This document shows positions 34,375 through 44,062 of a DNA stretch of 64,000 nucleotides, piece after piece. The notes under the pieces are model-generated. The model worked only from the letters and a program-made list of their open reading frames with translations, searched no databases and was not told where the DNA came from. Numbering within the stretch: the stretch's first letter is position 1; each line of letters starts with the position of its first letter. Origin of the DNA: Nematostella vectensis (lineage: Eukaryota > Cnidaria > Anthozoa > Actiniaria > Edwardsiidae); contig NC_064037.1 of assembly GCF_932526225.1 (NCBI RefSeq), positions 16,713,101-16,777,100 on the forward strand. The letters run 5' to 3'. Made by a program: the position numbers and the translations under genes.

Positions 34375-34738
34375 CTGGGATGGCGGGCTCGACACTGTCC
34401 GCGGCTGCTACCTCGCGTTGGCTCCGCGCGTCAGCGCTTGCCGTTCCGGTGTCGGCACGACAGTCCACATGACGCGCTATGTGTAACGCCCCGGCGGCTA
34501 AAGCCATCAACCGACCGCGGCGTAGAGCCAGGCTTCCGCACAATATGCGGAGCTCGTTGTTGACGATGTAGTCGGACACTAGGTCATTGTGAAGATCGAC
34601 CACACTGTCTATCGGCAGCGCCATGCCTACTAGCTTGGTCGTAAGCTTCAGAAAGCTGTCTGCCAGGGCGTCTGTAGTCCGGCTGGCTAGAGCGGTCTCG
34701 TATCGCCTCTGGTACTTCCTCACCTCCTCGGCGCTCAT
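34375..34738 (-). pseudogene. Conserved small Polinton-like gene (unknown), 3' end deleted
   Basis: ATG at 34738 (minus) gives about 121 residues: MSAEEVRKYQRRYETALASR, TTDALADSFLKLTTKLVGM, LHNDLVSDYIVNNELRILCG. It looks helical and amphipathic with no known motif. The reading frame then passes into the integrase fragment (AARPLRTKS), so its own 3' end is missing. It overlaps the previous gene by 4 bases (ATGA), suggesting a compact viral arrangement. From recollection, similar frames accompany Polinton-like ATPase genes in cnidarian genomes; this was not checked. Confidence 0.55.
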
Positions 34739-34974
34739 GCGTTTGACGTCGTTGGAGTCAGGGCCTTGCCTACCATTTTTCTCGACTTCCCCGAGGCTAC
34801 GAGAATCGCGGGTTCCTCCCTCGCGTCTGCTATCTCAGTTTGCTCACCTCCGGTTGCCGCCCCGGCAGGATGCGTCGAGCAGTCCAACGACTCGACGGCC
34901 GGGAGGCCTGCGGCGTCCCCCTCAAGAAGACTCTCAAAGTATTCGTCGCTCATCATGCCGTGGCTAAGGTGCAT
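34735..34974 (-). CDS. Small acidic protein of the Polinton-like element
   Basis: A 79-residue frame, with the better start probably at MMSDEYFESLLEG. It is acidic, low in hydrophobic residues and has no recognisable fold. It lies between the ATPase (34999) and the next small gene, overlapping that gene by ATGA. Function unknown. It appears uninterrupted, although its neighbours are broken. Confidence 0.5.
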   Translation of the reverse strand: MHLSHGMMSDEYFESLLEGDAAGLPAVESLDCSTHPAGAATGGEQTEIADAREEPAILVASGKSRKMVGKALTPTTSNA

Positions 34975-34998
34975 ATACGTTATGCCCGAGGGCGGTGG

Positions 34999-35457
34999 TT
35001 ACCGTTCGACTAGGGCGATGGTATAAGGGTGACGCAAGCAAAACTCTAACTTCGAGAACTTTTTCGTCTTGAGGGCCTTCATGCACTCTTTCATCTTCTC
35101 CTCTGAAAGCTTCGCGTCGTAGTCATGCAGGATAGCTTTCATGTCCGCCTTGCTCGGGGTATAGAAGACCACCAGGGTCGCGATGTTCTCGCGGAACGGC
35201 TCCGTGATGCTGGTGAGCTGCTGCGTGATCACCCACACGCTAATACCCACGTGGCGCGCGCTGAACGCCAAGTTGACGAGCTGGTCAGAGCGCCTCTTTA
35301 CGTCTTTCGAGGCCGCACAGTCGTCGAGTATGATTAGCGTATTAGTGCCTTCGAAGAGAGCGGAGACAAACCTCAGCAGCATATTGATCCGACCCGCCTC
35401 AGGTGCGATGACAAACAGACGATTGTTGCCCTCGCCGAAGCCGTCGTATGTTTTGTT
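34999..35457 (-). pseudogene. FtsK/HerA-type packaging ATPase, C-terminal part
   Basis: The frame reads TYDGFGEGNNRLFVIAPE, FEGTNTLIILDDCAASKDV (Walker B, LIILDD), LVNLAFSARHVGISVWVITQ (the sensor/Gln segment VITQQ of A32-like ATPases) and ends at 34999. The Walker A half is missing: upstream the frame fuses at about 35457 with the capsid gene. In Polintons and related viruses this ATPase packages the genome into the capsid. The deletion makes this copy inactive. Confidence 0.8.
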
Positions 35458-36328
35458 TGAACTTCTCAGAGTCGCGAGTCCCTGCCGTGTATGGCTCCAC
35501 GAAGAGGAGCAGCAGACCACTCATAGACCTTCGCAGCAGGTTGACACTCTCTTTGATTATGCTGTCCGTCCCTTTGCTAATCACGAAGGTCTTGTGAAGG
35601 TTCACTTGCTCGTAGAAGAACGTTGTGCCGTTGTGGTAGGCGGCGGCTGCAGACCGGGCGAGGTTGTCGTCCCTCAGGCTTTCGTACTCCAGCTCTAGAT
35701 TTTTGATGCCATAGGATAATTTGGTGGCATCAGTTCCGACTACTACCTGGTCAGCCGATGCGAACGTTATCTCGAAGAGCAGCGCCTCGGAGAGCGCCCT
35801 TGGGTATAGCACGCCGTGGTCCGTCAGCAGAGAATGGTCTAGCGGGATGGTGTACCTCGCCCCGTGGGTGGCGCTTAGAGCGTTCTCCTTGGCGTTACTG
35901 GTCGCCTTATCGCCAGCCTTGGAGCGAAGCCTGCGCATGTTTTCTGACTGTATGCCCTGCTCCAGGCGGTCCTCTCTCTCGACCTTGGACAGGTAAAGCT
36001 CCTCGTACGTCTTGAAGACGTCGTGGCGGTTGGTGTCCTGGAGCGTTTCTCCTGCAAACGTGATTTTCAGGCGGCTCACGAGATTTCGGCCGACGTTGTT
36101 CACGACGGTATTATTCGCATGGCCTGAGACGGCGAGTTCGAGACCGACCCTCAAGGAGCCAGGCACGAGCGTGACGCCTTCCGATAGCTTTGGGACTGCC
36201 ACATATAGCGTCTCCTCTGGGGAGGCCGTCGACGGGTTGAGAGTGACCTGGTGAACAGTTCTCTGGGCTCTCAACCCCAGAGGGATTCTGGGTGTTCGCT
36301 GCGGGTCGAGTTTATCGCTGACTGACAT
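35458..36328 (-). pseudogene. Double-jelly-roll major capsid protein, N-terminal ~290 residues
   Basis: ATG at 36328 (minus) encodes QRTVHQVTLNPSTASPEETL, VPGSLRVGLELAVSGHANNT, LVSRLKITFAGETLQDTNRH, YTIPLDHSLLTDHGVLYP, FEITFASADQVV and LLLFVEPYTAGTRDSEKF. This beta-rich pattern matches the first jelly roll of Polinton/PLV-type capsid proteins as I recognise them. After about residue 290 the frame enters ATPase-derived sequence in the wrong frame and stops at 35399, so the second jelly roll is deleted. The start codon is about 100 bases from a divergent gene. Role was the capsid shell. Not functional now. Confidence 0.75.
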
Positions 36329-36426
36329 CGTATACGCGTATGCACATAAAGTACGAAGTCGCGTGGCTATGGTGCGGACTGTTAGACATGTCTAGCATAG
36401 CATAGCACGAGTTATGCGTGCGCATC
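36329..36426. promoter_or_regulatory. Divergent intergenic region between MCP and coiled-coil gene
   Basis: 98 bases separate two head-to-head genes. A 10-bp palindrome ATACGCGTAT (about 36332-36341) stands next to the MCP start. The related phrases TATACGTATACGCATA and ATATACGCATGCGCATA occur before the membrane-protein gene in piece 2 (55733-55780). It may be a shared late-promoter motif of the element. Inference only. Confidence 0.4.
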
Positions 36427-36792
36427 ATGGGTGATGTTGACGTTGAAATTGACGATACCTAGCCGGGTGCGTCCGCCGATCGCGGGGCGGGGGACGACGA
36501 GACGACGCCCCTCATCCCGTTTGACCCCGACGATGGGGAGTCGATCCCAATGACGAGCACGTCATCGCGTATGCATGCTGCGCATAGCATGGCTACTCGA
36601 AGCGCAACGCAAACCGCCGGAACGGCAAGCGCTGAAACCTCGTTCATCACAAAGGGTGCAGCGACAAGACTCGGTCTCCAGTTCCTCATGGAGGAATACC
36701 CAAACCTTAACGAGAATCTGCTACGGTTCCAGTCAGACCGGAGGGGAAAGACGCTAATACAGGTTCGCAACCTCGACAAAGGAGGTTGGTCT

Positions 36793-36915
36793 TGTAATGT
36801 TTGGGATTCCTGTTTGTATGACCGCAAGGTTTTCTGGGTAACAGCAATAAACAACGAGAGTCCGCCATTACTGTTTATTCGTTTTGATCCTAAGGTTTTT
36901 CTCAAATACATTACA
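36793..36915 (+). repeat. 5' LTR of Gypsy-C (123 bp)
   Basis: Identical to 41149-41271. It is short but bounded by TG...CA and preceded by GGTCT. Confidence 0.97.
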
Positions 36916-36940
36916 TTTTTTGGCGACGAGGATTTCGGAA

Positions 36941-39900
36941 ATGGCAACCTACGGCAAAATAGACGAATTCGACAGAGATTCTGATTCATGGGAACAGTAT
37001 ATCGAGCGTCTAAACTTCTATTTTGAAGCAAATGGAGTAACTACGTCTGACGATGACTTGAAAATACGCCGTGCAATCCTCCTCAGTTCGGTAGGGAAAA
37101 AAACCTACAAATTAATGTCTGATCTGCTGGCCCCAGCGAAACCTGGAGAGAAATCTTATGCTGACTTGTGCACCTTGGTAAAGAGCCATTTCAACCCAAA
37201 ACCGAGTGAAAGCGTGCAACGGCACAAGTTCAATAACCGTTTCAGATTGAGCGGGGAGAACGTGTCTGACTTTGTAGCGGCTCTACGAAACATGGCAGAA
37301 TACTGCAATTTTGGTGGCAGTCTGGAAAATATGCTGCGTGATCGTCTGGTGTCTGGAATTAACAATGAAAGAATCCAAAGGCGTTTGCTATCAGAAGAGA
37401 ACTTAACTTTCAAAAAAGCTTACGACATTGCTTCGTCTATGGAAACGACCGCACAGCACATGGCCGATCTTCAATCTGCTCCTTCTACGTTAAGTTCAAC
37501 GTCTGCATCTGTAAAAAAGGTCAGTTCTTCGCCCTTACCGCGTTCTAAAAGCGAAAATAAAGAGTGTTATCGTTGTGGAAAAAATCACCACCCGTCAAAA
37601 TGTCGTTTCAAGGAGGCCACGTGCCATTATTGTAAAAAGAAAGGGCATATTGTTGCCAAATGTCTCAAAAAAGCAAAAAAGTCGTCCGAGACAACCAAGC
37701 CAAATTCAAACCACCATCCAAAACAAGGGAAACCAGCAATTCATGTCCTGGATACTGATAAAGAAATAGAAGATGAAGATATATATCCATTGTTTGCTGT
37801 CAGTCAAGGCAACCGCCAAAATCCGTATTTAGTAGATGTTGAATTAAATGGTCTTAAAGTTCAAATGGAACTGGACACTGGTGCATCACTTTCAGTAATC
37901 GGAGAGGACATTTTTGATCAATTGAAGAACGTTGAGGGTTCATCTCTCAATCTGCAAGATACCAAGCTAACCTTGAAAACATACACCGGGGAGACAATTC
38001 CAGTTTTAGGAAAGCTTGTAGTGGAAGTCAAGTACAAGGACTTTTTTGAACACTTGCCAGTTATAGTTGTACAAGGCAAGGTGCCCAGTCTCTTTGGACG
38101 AGATTGGTTACAACATGTTAAGTTGTCATGGCCAGAGATTTTCCTAGTTCAAGTTGTATCCCCTGATGTGTCTGACCTGCTAAAGAAACATGAAAATTTA
38201 TTCAAGGAAGGACTAGGGACAATTCAAGGAGTGAAAGCAAAGATATACGTTGATCCTCAAGCCAAACCCAAGTACTTCAAACCTCGCACGCTAGAATATG
38301 CACGACGTCAGAAGGTAGAGAGAGAATTGGACCGTTTGTTAGAAGAAGGAACAATTCGTCCAGTTCAATTTTCGGAATGGGCAACACCCATTGTGCCCAT
38401 TGTCAAATCTGATGAGTCTATACGCATTTGTGGAGACTTCAAAGTTACTTTGAACCAAGTTAGCAAACTTGACAATTACCCAATTCCTAAAACAGAGGAT
38501 CTGCTAGCTCAACTTGGAGGTGGAGTGCAGTTTACAAAACTAGATCTGAGTCAAGCTTATCAACAACTTGAGTTAGATGAAGAATCAAAGAAGTACACCA
38601 CTATCACCACTCATAAAGGCCTATTTGAGTACAATAGACTGTGCTACGGCATTGCCTCAGCCCCTGGGATTTTCCAACGCACAATGGAAAATTTACTGCA
38701 GGGTATTCCGCATGTTGTAGTACGAATAGATGATATTCTCATTGCCGGGAAGACATCAGCAGATCATCTCAAAAGTCTAACAGAAGTCCTGTCACGTCTG
38801 GACAAAGCTGGCGTCCGTCTTAAACGTTCGAAGTGCATTTTTCAAGCACCTGAAGTCACTTACCTGGGACAACGCATAGACAAAGATGGTATCCACCCCC
38901 TTGACGAGAAAATCAAAGCAATTCAAGAGTCACCGAGACCTTCTAATCTGAAAGAACTGCAAGCCTTTTTAGGCATGCTTAACTATTACGCTTGTTACAT
39001 ACCTAACATCACTACAGTACTATCTCCTTTACATCAGCTGTTAGTCAAAGACACACCTTGGAACTGGAGTGAAGCACATGAAAAATCTTGGAACCAAGCC
39101 AAGTCCACACTTCACTCTTCACAACTTCTAGTGCATTACAGCTTGGAAAGAGAGTTAACCCTTGCTTGTGACGCATCACCATATGGTCTTGGTTGTGTTA
39201 TTTCACATGTGATGGATGATGGGACTGAACGTCCTATTTCATATGCCTCACGTACTCTGTCCCCAGCCAAAAAGAACTATTCACAGCTCGACAAAGAGGC
39301 AGCAGCCATCATGTTCGGGGTGAGGAAGTTCCACTCATACTTATATGGACGGAGTTTTACCATCTACACTGATCACAAACCCCTGCTGGGTCTGCTACAG
39401 TCAACTAAACAAATACCGACCTCAGCCTCACCACGCATATTGAGGTGGGCGGTATTCCTGTCAGGCTACTCATACACTTTAGTATATCGAGAAGGCCAGA
39501 AAAATGGTAATGCCGATGGCCTGAGCCGGCTGCCATTGCCAAATGAAACCAGAAATGTTCCAGTGCCTGGCGACATTATGTTTGTAATGAATCATCTTGA
39601 AGTCAACACACCCGTTAAAGTCAAGGACATTGAGCGTTGGACCTCAAAAGATCCTATTCTTAGTGCAGTACGACACCAAGTAATGTCCGGTTGGCCCAAT
39701 TCAAATGATCGCATTGAGTTCAAGCCCTACTCTTATAGAAAGCACCAACTTAGCTGTCAGGATGGCTGTCTACTCTGGGGCTCTCGCGTAGTCATTCCTC
39801 CTCAAGGAAGAGTCAAGCTTCTCCAGGAACTACATGATGGACATCCTGGAATGGTTCGCATGAAAATGTTAGCCCGAAGCTATTTCTGGTGGCCTGGCCT

Positions 39901-40963
39901 GGACGCGGATATTGAGCAAAAGGTGAAAGATTGCACAAGCTGCCAAAGTAATGCTAAGACACCTTCTACTGCACCCCTACATCCGTGGGAGTGGCCGTCT
40001 AGACCTTGGTCTCGCATACATATTGACTATGCAGGACCTTTCGAAGGACACATGTTCCTGGTGATCGGTGATGCCTATAGTAAGTGGATCGAGGTATTCA
40101 AGACAAACTCCAGTACTGCTGCAGTAACCATCCAGAAGTTAAGAGAATGCTTCTCAGTACATGGACTGCCTGATATCATTGTATCTGATAATGCAACTGC
40201 CTTCATAGGTGAAGAATTTGCCCTTTTTATGTCTGAGAATGGCATAAAACACATCACTTCAGCACCTAAACACCCAGCATCCAATGGATTTGCTGAAAGA
40301 TATGTTCGCACTTTTAAGGAAACAATGAAGAAGATGGGAGGGGAAAAGGAAAACTTAGACACGAAGTTAAGCAGATTTCTACTAAGCTATCGTACCACAC
40401 CTCATGCAACCACTGGTAAAACACCTGGTGAGCTATTAATGAACCGGAAGCTGAAGACGCGCTTGGACCTGGTAAACCCCCTTAGTCAGGACACAATTCG
40501 CACTCGTGTAGAAGATAAACAGCTTGCACAGAAGAAACAACCCGACAATCTAGTGCCACTCAGAGAATTTCAAGTGAATGACCCAGTATTTGTCAAGAAT
40601 TTTTCATATGGTCCAAAGTGGTTATGTGGAACAATTATTCAACAGTCAGGACCGGTTTCGTATGTCGTTCAACTCAGTTCAGGTGGAGTGTTTCGACGAC
40701 ATGTTGACCATCTTCGCCTGAGGACAAGCACACCCACAGTCGCCAATGATCTTCAGAGTTCAACAGAATTGGCCCAAGTTCCAATGCAAACAACTGTACC
40801 CAAGCAGATTCCAGAGGAATTTAAGGAACCTGAGATCACAGTTCCAGAACCTTCATTGGAACCGAAGAAGACAGAGCTTCCAGCTTCTGAACCTGCAAGT
40901 ACTCTGCGAAGAAGTACTCGACTCAAAACCACACCTACTCACCTCAAAGACTATGTATGTTAA
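36941..40963 (+). CDS. Gypsy-C Gag-Pol polyprotein (1340 aa)
   Basis: The start chosen is the first ATG after the LTR (36941, MATYGKIDEFDRDSDSWEQY). An upstream ATG at 36884 lies within the LTR. Gag occupies residues 1-200. Two zinc knuckles follow (CYRCGKNHHPSKC and CHYCKKKGHIVAKC), then protease ELDTGASLSVIG. RT has LRICGDFKVTLN-like lead-in, KLDLSQAYQQLELDEE, GIASAPGIFQRTM and the active site VVVRIDDILIAG. RNase H has LACDASPYGLG and YTDHKPL. Integrase has HHCC, HIDYAGPF, VSDNATAF and SNGFAERY, so DDE is complete. The tail ends RRSTRLKTTPTHLKDYVC. It carries out reverse transcription and integration. No defect is visible, so it could be active. Confidence 0.95.
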   Translation: MATYGKIDEFDRDSDSWEQYIERLNFYFEANGVTTSDDDLKIRRAILLSSVGKKTYKLMSDLLAPAKPGEKSYADLCTLVKSHFNPKPSESVQRHKFNNRFRLSGENVSDFVAALRNMAEYCNFGGSLENMLRDRLVSGINNERIQRRLLSEENLTFKKAYDIASSMETTAQHMADLQSAPSTLSSTSASVKKVSSSPLPRSKSENKECYRCGKNHHPSKCRFKEATCHYCKKKGHIVAKCLKKAKKSSETTKPNSNHHPKQGKPAIHVLDTDKEIEDEDIYPLFAVSQGNRQNPYLVDVELNGLKVQMELDTGASLSVIGEDIFDQLKNVEGSSLNLQDTKLTLKTYTGETIPVLGKLVVEVKYKDFFEHLPVIVVQGKVPSLFGRDWLQHVKLSWPEIFLVQVVSPDVSDLLKKHENLFKEGLGTIQGVKAKIYVDPQAKPKYFKPRTLEYARRQKVERELDRLLEEGTIRPVQFSEWATPIVPIVKSDESIRICGDFKVTLNQVSKLDNYPIPKTEDLLAQLGGGVQFTKLDLSQAYQQLELDEESKKYTTITTHKGLFEYNRLCYGIASAPGIFQRTMENLLQGIPHVVVRIDDILIAGKTSADHLKSLTEVLSRLDKAGVRLKRSKCIFQAPEVTYLGQRIDKDGIHPLDEKIKAIQESPRPSNLKELQAFLGMLNYYACYIPNITTVLSPLHQLLVKDTPWNWSEAHEKSWNQAKSTLHSSQLLVHYSLERELTLACDASPYGLGCVISHVMDDGTERPISYASRTLSPAKKNYSQLDKEAAAIMFGVRKFHSYLYGRSFTIYTDHKPLLGLLQSTKQIPTSASPRILRWAVFLSGYSYTLVYREGQKNGNADGLSRLPLPNETRNVPVPGDIMFVMNHLEVNTPVKVKDIERWTSKDPILSAVRHQVMSGWPNSNDRIEFKPYSYRKHQLSCQDGCLLWGSRVVIPPQGRVKLLQELHDGHPGMVRMKMLARSYFWWPGLDADIEQKVKDCTSCQSNAKTPSTAPLHPWEWPSRPWSRIHIDYAGPFEGHMFLVIGDAYSKWIEVFKTNSSTAAVTIQKLRECFSVHGLPDIIVSDNATAFIGEEFALFMSENGIKHITSAPKHPASNGFAERYVRTFKETMKKMGGEKENLDTKLSRFLLSYRTTPHATTGKTPGELLMNRKLKTRLDLVNPLSQDTIRTRVEDKQLAQKKQPDNLVPLREFQVNDPVFVKNFSYGPKWLCGTIIQQSGPVSYVVQLSSGGVFRRHVDHLRLRTSTPTVANDLQSSTELAQVPMQTTVPKQIPEEFKEPEITVPEPSLEPKKTELPASEPASTLRRSTRLKTTPTHLKDYVC

Positions 40964-41148
40964 TTTTAAGCAGCATATCACACACTGTGTACATTTTTCC
41001 GGATCTGATGGATTGACAACTTGTCAAGAACTTGTCATGGACATTGTTGTTGTTTTTTACTTATTGACATGTTGTGTGTATAAATTTGATAGTTTTACTG
41101 GCCTCAGCAAGCAAGTATCTTTTAGTTGTAAACTTGGGTGGGGCAGTA

Positions 41149-41271
41149 TGTAATGTTTGGGATTCCTGTTTGTATGACCGCAAGGTTTTCTGGGTAACAG
41201 CAATAAACAACGAGAGTCCGCCATTACTGTTTATTCGTTTTGATCCTAAGGTTTTTCTCAAATACATTACA
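41149..41271 (+). repeat. 3' LTR of Gypsy-C (123 bp)
   Basis: Identical to the 5' LTR and followed by GGTCT (41272-41276). The viral gene resumes directly afterwards. Confidence 0.97.
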
Positions 41272-41875
41272 GGTCTAAACCAAGACAGCTGTTCAACGAG
41301 GACGGGGGCGTCCGACGGGACGTTGCAAATCTGAGAGGCTTCAAGCTGGCGATGGGGTCCGTGGCAGAGGTAGACGCGGTCATCCAGGTAAACACAGAAC
41401 GGATCCAAGAGCTGCAAGGGGTGGTAGCCACAGACTGGGAGACCATTGACGACCCTAACTCGTCAGAGAGTAGCCGCCAAGAGGCCCGTGAGCGCAACAA
41501 GGAGAGGCTGTCCGAGATTGACGAACTAGAACGCGGAAACCGAGAGCTCGAGAACCAAAAGCCGCTAAGAGAGCGCATCAAAGCCATATTCAAAAAGTAC
41601 GGCTTTACCGTCACCGCTATCGGGTTGGCCGTAGCGACGAAGATCGCGGCCATTGTGAAGTCGCTCGGCAAGTCGCTCTCCTCCGTGGCCAGAGGGGTCG
41701 GTAACGGGCTTAAGGCCATCGGTAAAAAGCTGAGCGAACTTCTCCCCTGGCTAGTAGGCAGCATCGCGAACTTCGTGTTTAAGGCTGCAGGGGAAGCGGT
41801 GAAATTCCTTGGCGAAAATGCGTGGCTGCTCATTCTAGCCGTAGCCGCGTTCTTGGTTCGTCGAATGCAAAGCAG

Positions 41876-43326
41876 TCATCGGAACAAGTAATACGCCGCG
41901 GCCACCACGAGCACCGACAACCCCACCTTGAGGGCGGTGTGGTCACTTTTCTCGCCCGACATGGTAGGGGCCGCGCCCTCCGCGTGCACTTTCGCAGGGG
42001 TGCTTTGCCGCCGGGGCGGCGCGTGGTCAGTCGCGTGTTGCACCCTAGGATGCCCACCGGCCATGTTATGAGCACCGACTGTCTTTGTCTCGGTGTTGAT
42101 CGCGTTTGCGCCGAGCTTCATGGAGTCCGTGGCTTTCTGCAGCTTATTATTGTAGCCCACGACGCTTTGCGTGTTTATCACCAGATCGCTCGGCATCAGC
42201 CACACTCCTGGTGCAACCGCAAGACTCAGTCTCACCTTGGCCTCCTGCACGGCTAACTGGTACCTTTGCACGCTTTGAGCGATGTCGTTTTCTATGATCG
42301 CGTCTTCGAGCAGCTCCGTGAACTCCGCCTGCGCCTCCATGGCTGGCCCACCGGCCCCTGCGATGGAGGAACGGACGTTTACCTGCGCGCCAAGCACTGT
42401 GTAGACGAACGCCTCGACCGAGCGGTCGAGTCTCCCTAGCCCTGCTTTTGTCAGCCCCTCGCCTTTGGGAGGCGCAAACCAGCTATATTGCACGCCCCCG
42501 TGGTCGTCGTTGCGTATGTAACCCACCTGCTTCCCACTATTGTACGTCCCACCTTCGTCGCTAAACAGATTGAGGTGGCTCGGGTACTCGTCCGCCGCCG
42601 TGTCGTAGCCACGGATCACGTGCACGTTGCGATACCCCTCCCCCGGGTAGAACACAAACACATCGCCTAGCCCGTGGTTCCGCCCGCCTTTCCATCGAAA
42701 GTCCGGCTTACGCGGCAAACCGAACTCTATACATAGACGCTCGAAAGCGGCCTTCTTGTAGGGGTTACCTTTTTGCGTGAACGGGTTGTCGCCAGGCAGG
42801 GGGACGCCATCCTCCGGGTGGTAAAGTAGACGTGAAACCTTAGAAATCCCCTGATGACAGAGGGGAGCGTGGCGAAAGTGGGGCCAGTTAGGGACACCCC
42901 ACATCCGGCGGTTGCGCACCAGACCGCAAAGTTGAGTTGCTGTGGCCAGTACCCATAGGAAGGCTCCGATAGCCACCGGTGAGACTCCTTGGCGGACTTG
43001 TGCGTGACTACTGTCTCTTTGAATATGTCTCGGACTCTAGTCGTGAATGATTTGTCCTCAGCCACGTGTATCTCCAGCTGCGTGAGTAGTGGGGTGATGT
43101 CTGAGGCCGTGCTCTCCACGGGGGTCGCGGGTACGGCGTAGAGCAGCTTTTGCGCGAGGGTCAGAGACCTAGGGAAACCTAGGGAAACCGTTTTTTTGGC
43201 TTGTTCGGCTATAGCGTGTTTGATATGTTCGGCTATAGAGGCTCCCGCCGCAACTGCCGCCTTCTTCGTCTCCTCCTCCTTCCTTCGGGGGACCTCGTTC
43301 AGCATCTGCCAGCCTTCCCAATCCAT
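41876..43326 (-). pseudogene. Large conserved unknown protein of the Polinton-like element
   Basis: ATG at 43326 (minus): MDWEGWQMLNEVPRRKEEE, then an Ala-rich helical start, PQQLNFAVWCATAGCGVSL, FHVYFTTRRM, a frame change near 42805-42820, then FERLCIEFGLPRKPDFRWKG, GLGDVFVFYPG, LGAQVNVRSSIAG, VQRYQLAVQEAKVRLSLAVA and a C-terminal hydrophobic tail ALKVGLSVLVVAAAYYLF. The tail suggests membrane anchoring. The 3' end overlaps the convergent coiled-coil gene by 16 bases. A single frameshift inactivates it. I recall similar frames in related elements but know no function; a structural virion protein is a guess. Confidence 0.6.
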
Positions 43327-43356
43327 GCTCAGCCCTATTAGACACGAAGGCGGGCT

Positions 43357-44046
43357 ATGTTCAACACAATGGTGGTCCTACACGCTGAGTTCACCGGAGG
43401 TGAACTGACGCTCTTCTTCGGGCAGCCGATAAGGCGCCCGCGCTTTGTGGCGCTCCGGCAGTGCTCGCTGTTTAACAGCTGGTATAATCTCGAGCGGGAG
43501 CAGCAGATAACGACTACAGACTCCCTCCCGCCCATCGCTACTCTGCCAGCCGGGCACCACACGGCCGAGTCCATCATGGAAACGATCAACCACGCTAAAA
43601 GCCAGATTCTGACCGCGAAGCTGGATCCCCTCACCGGGAAGATCGTGCTCGTGTCCACAGGCATTGCGTTCCTGAACGCCGAGCTTTGCGCACTATTTGG
43701 CCTAGAGGCTAAAGACGATCAGATGGGGGAGCGGGGCCTCGCAATGCCCGTGGGGGATCCCCCACTTGAGGTGACTTTGTCGAAAATAGAGGCCATCTAC
43801 ATCTTCTGCGATATCGTAGACCGCACGAAATGCTTCGCCTTAGACGAGCCTTCAACCGTTCTCGCTTGCCTAGAAACCCGCGGGAGGCCGCACGAGAAAG
43901 TCGTCTATGGGCCCGACACCCCCATTTGTGTCGCAGCGTCTTCCTCTGAGTTTGTCTCGAGTATCCGAATATGGGTCAGGGATGACCGCGGTAGACGGGT
44001 GGACTTTAAGTGCAGGCCTGTTCGCCTCGTATTAGAGCTAACCTAG
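43357..44046 (+). CDS. Penton-like (minor capsid) protein, tentative
   Basis: 229 residues, intact. ATG 43357 gives MFNTMVVLHAEFTGGELTLF, VALRQCSLFNSWYNLERE, TLPAGHHTAESIMETINHA, LSKIEAIYIFCDIVDRTK and SIRIWVRDDRGRRVDF. The beta-rich pattern with a TLPAGHHT turn, short length and position near the terminal repeat fit the single-jelly-roll penton or minor capsid proteins of Polinton-like viruses. The assignment is by pattern and context only. It is the one sizeable gene of the piece without stop or frameshift. The start of the divergent gene is only 30 bases away, so the promoter region must be tiny. Confidence 0.5.
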   Translation: MFNTMVVLHAEFTGGELTLFFGQPIRRPRFVALRQCSLFNSWYNLEREQQITTTDSLPPIATLPAGHHTAESIMETINHAKSQILTAKLDPLTGKIVLVSTGIAFLNAELCALFGLEAKDDQMGERGLAMPVGDPPLEVTLSKIEAIYIFCDIVDRTKCFALDEPSTVLACLETRGRPHEKVVYGPDTPICVAASSSEFVSSIRIWVRDDRGRRVDFKCRPVRLVLELT

Positions 44047-44062
44047 GCCCGACGTAGCAGGC

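Larger units (their letters stand above)
36793..41271 (+). mobile_element. Gypsy-C: intact, recently inserted Ty3/Gypsy element
   Basis: LTRs of 123 bp at 36793-36915 and 41149-41271 are identical by direct reading, with TGTAATG...CATTACA ends. The 5-bp duplication GGTCT flanks it (36788-36792, 41272-41276). The leader after the 5' LTR (TTTTTGGCGACGAGGAT) should hold the primer-binding site, and a purine run GGGTGGGGCAGTA abuts the 3' LTR. One uninterrupted gag-pol frame occupies most of the interior. Identical LTRs and an open frame point to a very recent insertion. Confidence 0.97.
36427..41891 (+). pseudogene. Coiled-coil, C-terminal membrane protein of the element, split by Gypsy-C
   Basis: The coding parts are 36427-36792 and 41277-41891. 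The frame is the same on both sides of Gypsy-C once one copy of the 5-bp target duplication is counted. From ATG 36427 there is a TAG at codon 12 (36460). The next in-frame ATG is 36550, which may be the working start. Part 1 is acidic then Ser/Thr-rich (ETTPLIPFDPDDGES). Part 2 has a charged coiled coil (RQEARERNKERLSEIDELER), a basic amphipathic stretch (ERIKAIFKKYGF) and glycine-rich membrane helices ending in AWLLILAVAAFLVRR. Probably a virion membrane-active or structural protein. The name is unknown. Confidence 0.65.
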
